22,736 bases of DNA from Planctomycetota bacterium. GTDB taxonomy: Bacteria > Planctomycetota > B15-G4. The notes beneath the pieces are model-generated. The model worked only from the letters and a program-made list of their open reading frames with translations. It ran no database searches and was not told where the DNA came from. The stretch lies in NCBI GenBank assembly GCA_003644265.1, contig QNBX01000063.1, positions 1 to 22,736 of the forward strand. The letters are read 5' to 3'. How positions within the stretch are numbered: position 1 is the stretch's first letter; the number at the start of each line of letters is the position of its first letter. Below are positions 15,403 through 22,053 of this stretch, one piece after another. The translations under genes were made by a program, and so were the position numbers.

Positions 15403-17121
15403 ATGTCTCGCACGCTCCTCTCCTGGGCCTTTGCCGTGGCGGCCGTGGGCGCTTGGCTCGCCGCCTCATCCCTGCTGCCGGCCTGTCATTCCGCGCAGGC
15501 GGGGTCCTCCCCGAGCGCTGCTGCGCCCGGCCCCCAGGTGGCGCACTCCAGCGTGTGTGCCCAGTGCCACTCGAACAGCCCGCGGGCCAGCGCCATGCGC
15601 GACGCCGCGGGTGAGGGGATCGCCCCCTACGACTTGTGGCGCGGGACCATGATGGCCAACGCGGCCCGCGATCCCATCTGGCGCGCCGTGGTGTCCGCCG
15701 AGGTGATGGCCACTCCGTCGCGACAGGCGGAGATCGAGGAGACCTGCCTCGCGTGCCACGCTCCCATGGCCCAGCGCATGGGCCTGGAGCCGGGCGCCTC
15801 CGGCTCGCTCATGTCCGTCATCCAGAGCGACAGTTCTCTGGGGAGGCTCGCGCGTGACGGCGTCTCGTGCAGCGTCTGCCACGGCATGTCGCCCGAGGGC
15901 CTCGGCAGCGAGGAGAGCTTCAGCGCGGGCTTCGCGCTCGATGCTGAGCGGCGCCTCTACGGTCCCCACGCCGATCCGTTCGACATGCCCATGCGGCGGC
16001 ACACGGGGTTCACGCCCACCCAGGGCAGGCATATCACCGAGTCGGCGCTGTGCGGCTCGTGCCACACGCTTGAGACCCCGACCTTCGCCGCCGACGGCTC
16101 CCACGACGACAGCCGCTTCCTCGAGCAGGCGCCGTACCTGGAGTGGCGCAACTCGTCGTACAGCGACGAGCGCAGTCCGGTGGGGGAGCGCGCCGCGAGC
16201 TGCCAGGATTGTCACGTGCCTACGCTCGATGAGCGGGGTGCGCCGACCCGCACCCGCATCGCCCGCAACCCCATGGGGCGTGACTTCCCGCCCATCCAGG
16301 AGCGCAGCCCCTTCGGGAGGCACGTGGTCGTTGGTGGCAACACCCTGGGCCTGTCGCTGCTGCGCGACCACGCCGATGTGTTGGACGTCGCCGCGCCGCG
16401 CGAGGCCTTCGATGCCGCCATCGCTGCCACTCGCCTGCAGCTCGAGACCCGGAGTGCCCGCGTGACCCTGCTGGAGCCGTCGCGTGACGGCGAGCGGCTG
16501 GCCTTCAGTGTGCAGGTCGAGAACCTCACGGGGCACAAGCTGCCCACGGCCCATCCCACGCGGCGCGCCTGGCTACGGGTGCTCGTTCGCGACGCCCGGG
16601 GAGCCGTCGTCTTCGCGTCGGGTGTCACCGACGCCCGCGGGCGCATCCTGGGTGCGGCGGGCGAAGCGCTCCTCTCGGAGCGCGCGGGCGGGCCCATCGA
16701 GCCGCACCGCGACGTGATTCGCTCGGCCGACGAGGTGGCCGTCTTCGAGGCCGTCATGGCCGACGCGGACGGGGCGCCGACGTTTACGCTCATGCGCGGG
16801 GCGTCGTGGTGGCGAGACGACCGCCTGCTCCCGCACGGCTGGGATGCAGGGCACGCCGAGGCGTCGCGCACGGCGCCTGTGGGCGTGGACAGCGACGAGA
16901 GCTTTCTGCCCGGGTCCGATCGGGTGCACTTCGACGTCCCCGCGTCCGTCGAGGGCCCGCTGACGCTGGAGGCCTCGCTGGTCTACCAGTCGTTGAGCGC
17001 GCGCTGGGTCGATGAGCTGATGCGCTGGGACACGCCCGAGATCGAGGCGCTGCGCTCCATGCTCGAGACCGCGGACCGGACCCCGGAGGTGCTCGGGACG
17101 GCCCGCCGCACGCTGGAGTAG
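15403..17121 (+). CDS. Secreted pentahaem c-type cytochrome family protein
   Basis: The product is 572 aa. The N-terminus is a signal sequence (hydrophobic core about residues 5-24) ending LLPAC, a poor lipobox because of the proline, so it could be either a lipoprotein or cleaved after AQA. Five CxxCH haem-attachment motifs follow: CAQCH (52-56), CLACH (115-119), CSVCH (156-160), CGSCH (217-221) and CQDCH (267-271). From about residue 350 the chain is haem-free and beta-rich, including FSVQVENLTGHKLPTAHPTR and VVFASGVTDARG. From memory this resembles the C-terminal beta domain of planctomycete multihaem proteins of the cytochrome c554 (c-prime) type. It probably transfers electrons in the periplasm. 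No catalytic signature such as a CxxCK motif or nitrite-reductase active site is visible, so no reaction is assigned. It has a good ribosome site. Confidence 0.83.
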   Translation: MSRTLLSWAFAVAAVGAWLAASSLLPACHSAQAGSSPSAAAPGPQVAHSSVCAQCHSNSPRASAMRDAAGEGIAPYDLWRGTMMANAARDPIWRAVVSAEVMATPSRQAEIEETCLACHAPMAQRMGLEPGASGSLMSVIQSDSSLGRLARDGVSCSVCHGMSPEGLGSEESFSAGFALDAERRLYGPHADPFDMPMRRHTGFTPTQGRHITESALCGSCHTLETPTFAADGSHDDSRFLEQAPYLEWRNSSYSDERSPVGERAASCQDCHVPTLDERGAPTRTRIARNPMGRDFPPIQERSPFGRHVVVGGNTLGLSLLRDHADVLDVAAPREAFDAAIAATRLQLETRSARVTLLEPSRDGERLAFSVQVENLTGHKLPTAHPTRRAWLRVLVRDARGAVVFASGVTDARGRILGAAGEALLSERAGGPIEPHRDVIRSADEVAVFEAVMADADGAPTFTLMRGASWWRDDRLLPHGWDAGHAEASRTAPVGVDSDESFLPGSDRVHFDVPASVEGPLTLEASLVYQSLSARWVDELMRWDTPEIEALRSMLETADRTPEVLGTARRTLE

Positions 17122-17487
17122 CGCCCTGCGAGCGGGCCCGCCCGCGCAAGCGGTCGTGCTGGTGGCGAGCGAGGGCTGCGCGAAGTACGTCGCGCATGGA
17201 CAGAGTCAGGCGTCGGAGCGTCACGACGAATCGTGACTCACGTGATCACCCAGAGTTGACCCACCCCGAGCGGGTTGCAGCTGCCCGGGGTGACACGAAC
17301 AGGCTCGGCCGGCAGCGCGCGCTCACGCTCAGGTAAACGTTGCCAAACGTCGTGGACGAGGTCGCCGGCAGAGGGCCAGGTGCCATCGCGGTGGAAGATC
17401 TCAGCCGTGCCGCCAGCCAGAGGTCGCTCAGCGTGACCGCGCCGTCGCCGCGCACGCTTGCGTCGGGATCGAATGGTATTCTTCGCC
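17122..17487. other. 366-bp gap before the sulfatase-fold gene
   Basis: No gene is convincing here. A short minus-strand frame ending near 17238-17246 has no recognisable family and overlaps the start of the next gene. The region contains a perfect 6-bp hairpin at 17221-17236 and a short GC palindrome (GCGGGCCCGC) at 17132-17141 just after the cytochrome stop. Confidence 0.5.
17221..17236. other. Small hairpin TCACGA-cgaa-TCGTGA
   Basis: There are six perfect base pairs around a CGAA loop, 99 bp downstream of the cytochrome stop. It has no T tract, so it is not a standard intrinsic terminator. It could be an operator-type inverted repeat or chance. Confidence 0.25.
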
Positions 17488-18903
17488 ATGCCCAAGCCGA
17501 GTTGGACCGTGTTGCTGCTCGTCCTGACCCTCGCGTCCTGCGCCGAGGATCCGCCCGCCCGCGCCTCCCGCAACGTGCTGCTGGTGACGGTCGATACTCT
17601 GCGCGCGGACGCCCTCGGTTTCGGCGGCGCCCCACCAGCCGCCTCGCCTCGGCTGGATCGCCTGGCCAGCGAGTCGCTCGTGTTCACCAACGCCTTTACG
17701 CAGGCGACCCACACCCACGCCGCGCTCTCGAGCATCATGACCGGGCTGGTGCCGCCCCGGCACGGCGTGTTCGCCCAGCACGGCAAGCTGGCGAGCGATG
17801 TCCAGCCCATCGCGACCCTGCTCCACGAGCGCGGCTACGCGACCGGTTCCTTCGTCGCCAACCTGTGCCCGCTCCAGGAGATCGAGGGCACCGTGCTGCA
17901 CGACGGCTGGGACGAGCGCTACTGCGGCATGGACATGGAGGGCGTGCGCCACGGCGCCGAGCAGTACCTCTGGGACGAGGACGTGGTGGCGCGAGCGCGC
18001 GACTGGATCAGCGCGCAGACCGCACCGTGGTTCTGCTGGGTGCACCTGATGGACCCGCACGGTGAGCACCGCCCGCCGCCGGATCTGTGGAACTACGCCG
18101 AGGATCCGCCGCCCACGAGGAGGGCCGAGTACGTGCGCCTCGGCAAGCTCGAGCGCCAACGGCGCGTGCCGCCCGAGGAGGAGCTGGTCAATCTGCGCGC
18201 GCGATACGCGGCCGAGGTGCAGGGCATCGACCGGCTCGTGGGCTCGCTGGTCGACTTCGCCGACGCGCTCCCAGACGCAGAGCGCCCGGCCCTACTTGTC
18301 ACCGCAGACCACGGAGAGGAGTTCTTCGAGACCTGGCCCAAGGTCGGCCACGGGCTCTCCCTGACCGAGGGTGTGTTGCACGTGCCGCTGCTCGTGCGCG
18401 CTGACAGCGTCCTGCCGGGGCTGAACGACGACTACGTCAGCACACTGCAGGTTGCGCCGACGATCCTGGAGTTGGTGGGCGCAGAGGCCCACGCGGCCAT
18501 GGATGGCGAGAGCCTGCTCGCCAGCTCGGCGAGCGAGGGCTTCGCGGTTTCGTTCTGCGGATCGATGGCCAGCCTGCGCACGGGCCGTACCCGTTACTAC
18601 TGGGACGCGCCCATGCTCAAGCGCTCGATGAACATCGCCGCCATGTTCGAACTCTCGCCGCACCTGCGCGACGCGCCCTGGCTCAAGGAGGCCAGGAGCG
18701 TGGCGCGCTACGACCCGGCCGCGCCCAACATTCCGGAGTGGCAAGCCCGGGTGGACGGCCCGGCGACCGCAGAGATCCACGACCGCCTGCACCTCTATCT
18801 CGTGGGGCTCGGCCGGCTGGCGAGCGAACACGTGATCGAGGACGCTGAGTTCGACGAGCAGTTGCGTGCCCTGGGCTACATGGGGAATGACGTCGGTCGC
18901 TGA
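17488..18903 (+). CDS. Sulfatase/alkaline-phosphatase-fold lipoprotein without formylglycine motif
   Basis: The product is 471 aa from the ATG at 17488. The start at 17458 would put extra residues before the signal sequence. The lipobox is LASC with C18, so it is a predicted lipoprotein. The alkaline phosphatase superfamily core is clear: NVLLVTVDTLRAD with metal Asp at residue 36, GLVPPRHGVF at about 86-95, MDPH (188-191) and TADHGEEF (272-279, Asp274 and His275). Where a formylglycine sulfatase has CxPSR, this protein has THAALSSIMTG, with Thr76 at the nucleophile position and Leu in place of the Arg. It is therefore unlikely to be a formylglycine sulfatase. A threonine nucleophile, as in some phosphotransferases and phosphodiesterases, fits better, though the exact substrate is unknown. 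No sulfatase-maturing enzyme is in the window. It sits alone, following a gap. Confidence 0.8.
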   Translation: MPKPSWTVLLLVLTLASCAEDPPARASRNVLLVTVDTLRADALGFGGAPPAASPRLDRLASESLVFTNAFTQATHTHAALSSIMTGLVPPRHGVFAQHGKLASDVQPIATLLHERGYATGSFVANLCPLQEIEGTVLHDGWDERYCGMDMEGVRHGAEQYLWDEDVVARARDWISAQTAPWFCWVHLMDPHGEHRPPPDLWNYAEDPPPTRRAEYVRLGKLERQRRVPPEEELVNLRARYAAEVQGIDRLVGSLVDFADALPDAERPALLVTADHGEEFFETWPKVGHGLSLTEGVLHVPLLVRADSVLPGLNDDYVSTLQVAPTILELVGAEAHAAMDGESLLASSASEGFAVSFCGSMASLRTGRTRYYWDAPMLKRSMNIAAMFELSPHLRDAPWLKEARSVARYDPAAPNIPEWQARVDGPATAEIHDRLHLYLVGLGRLASEHVIEDAEFDEQLRALGYMGNDVGR

Positions 18904-18981
18904 GCGGCCGGCGCGGCGAGCGCGAGCTGGGCCGTCGGCAGCAGCGGCGACGGGGCGCTCGAGGGGAGGTGTCCATGGCGC

Positions 18982-19206
18982 TCAAGAGGGCCTGGCTCCC
19001 GGGTAGGGCGGCGCCTCGACCACCTCACGGATGAACTCCCTGCCTGCCGTGGTGGGTCTGACGAAGAGCTGGTTGTCGCAGGTCAGCGCGACGACCTTGT
19101 CGCCGCGGTACACGCTGTGCCCGCCGAACATCGCCCGGGATGTGATCACCCCGGCGCCGGCCATCTGGTCCACGGCATTCGCGACGATGAGCCGCCGCCC
19201 GGAGTC
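18982..19206 (-). pseudogene. Truncated TfoX N-terminal-like domain
   Basis: About 74 residues match the TfoX/Sxy N-terminal family: AVDQMAGAG, RAMFGGHSVY, KVVALTCDNQLFVRP, EVVEAPPYPGARPS. From memory, intact relatives continue for about 30 residues past YPGAKP with an acidic FLIEDxLEDR-like segment. Here a stop codon (ending at 18982) cuts in just after YPGARPS. The frame is open upstream to 19311, but residues before about 19206 do not look like TfoX and overlap a transposase remnant in another frame. No ATG stands just before the recognisable part. Loss at both ends suggests a decayed gene, though a short product cannot be excluded. Confidence 0.55.
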
Positions 19207-19256
19207 TCGCCAGGCAGCGATCCTCCAGCCGGCCCCGACGTGCTCCCCGACCCCGC

Positions 19257-19656
19257 CCCGTCCACCAGCGCGCGGCCCCCGCCCTGCGCCAGCCGACGAC
19301 GCTGCGTGCACAAAGTCGAGACCCTCACACCCCAGCGCTTGGCAAACACCTGCTGCGTCACCCCCGAGCGCTCAAAGGCCGCCACCGCCGCCAGACGCTC
19401 CTCCGGCGTGTAACGACGACCCTCGCGGCCCCGGGCGTCGCGGGGGGGGGCGGCGCGCCGCCAGGCCCGCATCGCCCTGCGCCGCGTACTGACGGCGCCA
19501 CTTGCAAAGGCCCGCCGTCGAGAGACCGTGGCCCGCGCAGAAGACGCGCATCTCCTGGTTCGAGGCCTCGTAGGCTCGGATCAGGGCGAGCTTGTCTCCC
19601 GCGCTGTAACGACGGGACACGCGACGCGGGGCTGGGGCGACGCCGGTCGGGGGCAA
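19257..19656 (-). pseudogene. Frameshifted transposase N-terminal fragment with two helix-turn-helix domains
   Basis: Two HTH units are encoded in adjacent frames. The first (19656 to about 19452) contains RRYSAGDKLALIRAYEAS and then STAGLCKWRRQYAAQGDAGL. The second (about 19450-19257) contains RRYTPEERLAAVAAFERS and VFAKRWGVRVSTLCTQRRRL. They have the same layout as N-terminal domains of IS transposases that precede a DDE catalytic domain. They meet at a run of nine Cs on the coding strand (Gs at 19442-19450). Removing one C would fuse them cleanly as ARRPPRDARGREGRRYTPEE. No DDE domain follows, since the TfoX remnant begins within about 50 bp, so this is a dead fragment of a mobile element. 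Start choice (TTG 19656 or GTG 19620) is uncertain. It begins 12 bp after the galT-like stop. Confidence 0.7.
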
Positions 19657-19667
19657 GCCGCATCAAA

Positions 19668-20699
19668 TCAGGCCTTGCTGCGTTCGCGGACCGCCCCCCG
19701 CAACCGCCCCGCGCTCGCTGCCGCCGTCTCCTCGCTCAGCCACACGCCCAGGTGCTCGTACCCACCCAGCGGTTGCGTGAACGGCCGCGCCTCGATCAAC
19801 GGCGCGCAGCCTGCGCCGGTGTGCACGATCAGGTTCCAGGCCGGCTCCCCGAACTGCTCGGTCATCAGCTCGTCTAGCGCCGCGCACAGGTGCGCCGTCG
19901 CCGTCGCCACGGCCGACAGCACATCCGCCTCCAGATGATGCAGCCAGCCCACGGGCGGCCCATGCGGAACGATGAACGCGTGCAACGGCCGTGACATCGC
20001 GTGCGGCACCAGCGTCGTGCACAAGCCGTGGGCGCGCTCGACCACCAGCTCTTCGGGCGTGTCGAGCAGCAGCCGGGGCGCCATGCCCACGGTCAGCGGC
20101 GGCTCTCTCGGCGCCATGGCCATGTGCATGATCTGCTGGTGGTCGTGGGCCACCGAACCGCCCACGCGGCGGCCGCGGTTTTTGATGATGCCGACGTGGC
20201 CACGGTGGCCCTCACCCGTGTCGGGGAAGCTGTCGGGGGCGTGGTGCAGCAGGAAACCCTCGGCCCGGGCGAGCTGACCCAGGATGGCCGCCGCGCCGGC
20301 CTCGCCGGCGCTGTGCAGGCCGCGCGCGTGGAACAGCGAGCTCCAGTGCACCAGGTGGATGCCGCTGGCGGGCTGGTGCGTCTCGAACGGGTAGCAGATC
20401 GGGTACAGGTTGGGCGTGAGCCAGGCGCGGTCGCCGCCGGGCAGCTCGAGCACGTCGACGGCGGGGCAGGTGAGCTCGTCGCACACGACGCACTCGCCCT
20501 CGGGGCGGCCCATGCGGCCGGCCCGCGCGGGGGAGTACACGATCGGCAGGCCGCTGCGCTCGTCGGTCGCCGTCTCGGGCTCGGGCGCAAACTGGCTGCT
20601 GTGTTCGCGGCAGGCGGCGGACAGGCCGGCGTAGCCCAGCGACTCCAGGCTGGGCGCCTGCGTGCGGCGTCGCAGGGCCGCGGGTTCCAGTCGTCGCAC
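19668..20699 (-). CDS. GalT-like HIT-superfamily nucleotidyltransferase
   Basis: The product is 343 aa from a GTG at 20699 with no strong ribosome site. It matches galactose-1-phosphate uridylyltransferase-type proteins. ECVVCDE (69-75) could supply zinc-binding cysteines. LTPNLYPICYPFETHQPASGI is the substrate-loop pattern. GIIKNRGRRVGGSVAHDHQQIM (170-191) carries the H-x-H-x-Q motif (H185, H187, Q189), with H187 the expected nucleophile. The usual HPHxQ has Asp instead of Pro here. The C-terminal part (WNLIVHTG, FTQPLGGYEHLGVWLSEE) also fits the family. It probably transfers a nucleotidyl group to a sugar phosphate or phosphorylyses a sugar nucleotide. The exact sugar is not decidable. No galK or galE neighbour is present. 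It lies downstream of thiG across a 14-bp repeat array. Confidence 0.75.
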   Translation of the reverse strand: MRRLEPAALRRRTQAPSLESLGYAGLSAACREHSSQFAPEPETATDERSGLPIVYSPARAGRMGRPEGECVVCDELTCPAVDVLELPGGDRAWLTPNLYPICYPFETHQPASGIHLVHWSSLFHARGLHSAGEAGAAAILGQLARAEGFLLHHAPDSFPDTGEGHRGHVGIIKNRGRRVGGSVAHDHQQIMHMAMAPREPPLTVGMAPRLLLDTPEELVVERAHGLCTTLVPHAMSRPLHAFIVPHGPPVGWLHHLEADVLSAVATATAHLCAALDELMTEQFGEPAWNLIVHTGAGCAPLIEARPFTQPLGGYEHLGVWLSEETAAASAGRLRGAVRERSKA

Positions 20700-20725
20700 G
20701 CTCGGCGCTCCGCTCGCGGGGTTCG

Positions 20726-20892
20726 ATTCACTGGCCTGAGTTCGCTGGCCCGGATCAGCTCACGCGATCAGCGGGCTTGGGTCAGCTGACTTGGGGCAAC
20801 CGGCTCAGGTCATCCGGCTTGGGTCAGTCGGCCACGGTGAGTCGGCCAGGGTGAGTCGGCCAGGGTGAGTCGGCCAGGGTCAGCTGGCTTCG
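20726..20892. repeat. Degenerate 14-bp tandem array in the thiG-galT gap
   Basis: About twelve units with 14-bp period run through this stretch (one unit is 13 bp). Three identical copies of GTGAGTCGGCCAGG lie at 20837-20878. Diverged neighbours follow the same period, such as GTCAGCTGACTTGG (20781-20794), GTCATCCGGCTTGG (20809-20822) and GTCAGCTGGCTTCG (20879-20892). A rough consensus is GTCAGCYGGCYTGG. The period is not a multiple of three, so it is not protein coding, and its right edge overlaps the last few codons of thiG. Confidence 0.75.
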
Positions 20893-21686
20893 ATCAGGCC
20901 CGCGCGCGGCGAGCTGGGCGAGGCCTCGTCGCGCGTCGCCATACGCCCGGCCAGGTACGCGGCGCGACCGGCGATCCAGGCATGCTTCATGGCGGCCGCC
21001 ATGAGCACGGGGTCGTCGGCGGCGGCGATGCCGGTGTTGAGCAGCACGCCGTCGACGCCCAGCTCCATGGCGGAGGTCACGTGGCTGGCGGTGCCCACGC
21101 CGGCGTCCACGATGATCGGCACGCTGGCGGCGCGCTTGATGGTCAGGATGTTGCGCGGGTTGAGCAGCCCGAGGCCGCTGCCGATGGGCGCGCCGAGGGG
21201 CATGACCGCGGCGGCGCCGGCCTCTTCGAGCCTGCGCGCCATGACCGGGTCGTCGCTGGTGTAGGCCAGTACCGTGAAGCCGTCGCTGACCAGCTGCTTG
21301 CAGGCGTCCAGGGTCTCGATGGGCTCGGGCAGCAGCGTCTGCTGGTCGGCTAGCACCTCCAGCTTGATCAGGTCGGTGTCGAGCGCCTCACGCGCCAGGC
21401 GCGCGGTGCGCACGGCGTCGTCGGCGTTGAAGCAGCCGGCGGTGTTGGGCAGCAGCGTGATGGCGTCGAGGTCGAGGAAGTCGAGCAAGGACCCGGCGGC
21501 GCCGGTGATGTCGACGCGGCGCACCGCCAGCGTGACCACCTCGCAGGCGCTGGCCTGCACGGCGTCGCGCATCTGCTCGTGGCTGGCGTACTTGCCCGTC
21601 CCGGTGAACAGGCGCGAGCTGAAGCTGTGGGCGCCGATGACGAGCGGCGCGTCACCGGGGACGGGGAGGGGGAGGGGGGCGCTCAT
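20880..21686 (-). CDS. thiG: Thiazole synthase ThiG
   Basis: The product is 268 aa from an ATG at 21686. An upstream start at 21851 would overlap thiS and add a non-family arginine-rich extension. ThiG makes the thiazole phosphate of thiamine from 1-deoxy-D-xylulose 5-phosphate, a glycine-derived imine and the sulfur on ThiS thiocarboxylate. Visible motifs are [11 protein letters not shown] (23-33), VVTLAVRR (50-57), [18 protein letters not shown] (78-95), LIKLEVL (106-112) with K108 the expected Schiff-base lysine, [15 protein letters not shown] (159-173), [12 protein letters not shown] (191-202) and VLLNTGIA (214-221). The length and order are normal for the family. It is downstream of thiS on the same strand with a 148-nt gap. 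No clear ribosome binding site is visible. Confidence 0.95.
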   Translation of the reverse strand: MSAPLPLPVPGDAPLVIGAHSFSSRLFTGTGKYASHEQMRDAVQASACEVVTLAVRRVDITGAAGSLLDFLDLDAITLLPNTAGCFNADDAVRTARLAREALDTDLIKLEVLADQQTLLPEPIETLDACKQLVSDGFTVLAYTSDDPVMARRLEEAGAAAVMPLGAPIGSGLGLLNPRNILTIKRAASVPIIVDAGVGTASHVTSAMELGVDGVLLNTGIAAADDPVLMAAAMKHAWIAGRAAYLAGRMATRDEASPSSPRAGLIEAS

Positions 21687-21812
21687 GCTGAGGCTCTGGC
21701 GAGTGGGGCGGTGCGGCGTGGCTGACGCTGATGTTGATGCGAGCGACGACGTGACGCTGCGGTCGCTGCGGCGCCTATCGTCGCGACGCGAACGGGGCCT
21801 GGCAAGCTGCGG

Positions 21813-21830
21813 CCGGGCGCGGGCGCCCGG
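21813..21830 (-). terminator. GC-rich hairpin just after thiS (terminator or attenuator candidate)
   Basis: An inverted repeat pairs CCGGGCG (21813-21819) with CGCCCGG (21824-21830), four bases beyond the thiS stop. It is very stable but has no T tract on the minus strand, so it may be a pause or mRNA-stability hairpin, or a rho-independent-like terminator in a GC-rich genome. Confidence 0.35.
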
Positions 21831-21834
21831 GGCC

Positions 21835-22053
21835 TCAACCCCCGCCCACAAACGTGACGATCTCGATCACGTCGTCGGCCGCCAAGCTGTGCTGTGCGTG
21901 GGTGGAGCGCGGGACGATGACGCGGTTGACCTCCACCGCCACCCGACCGGCGCTGCCGGGCAGCGACTGCACGAGCTGGGCCACCGTCGTGCCAGCGGCC
22001 AACTCGCGCGGCTCGCCGTTGAGCGACACGCTGATGGTGGCGGCTGCGCTCAA
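21835..22053 (-). CDS. thiS: Sulfur carrier protein ThiS
   Basis: This is a 72-aa protein of the ubiquitin-like beta-grasp family. It begins [20 protein letters not shown] and has [14 protein letters not shown] and then [13 protein letters not shown] at the end. The C-terminal Gly-Gly is the site that is adenylated and converted to thiocarboxylate to give sulfur to ThiG. The start is a TTG at 22053 that overlaps the stop of the upstream gene (TTGA). A strong GGGAGAAG site lies 8 nt upstream of it, at 22062-22069. A neighbouring thiG gene supports the assignment. Confidence 0.9.
   Translation of the reverse strand: MSAAATISVSLNGEPRELAAGTTVAQLVQSLPGSAGRVAVEVNRVIVPRSTHAQHSLAADDVIEIVTFVGGG

Noticed and set aside
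17238..17810. Minus-strand open frame covering the gap before the sulfatase-fold gene
   Set aside because: It overlaps the clear start and lipobox of the plus-strand gene and shows no family motif.
20715..20745. GGTTCGATTC-like sequence resembling a tRNA T-loop
   Set aside because: The flanking bases do not pair into a T-stem, and no acceptor or anticodon arms are visible.
21687..21851. N-terminal extension of ThiG to 21851
   Set aside because: The extra 55 residues are Arg/Ser-rich, unlike ThiG, and overlap the thiS stop and hairpin. ATG 21686 matches the family start.
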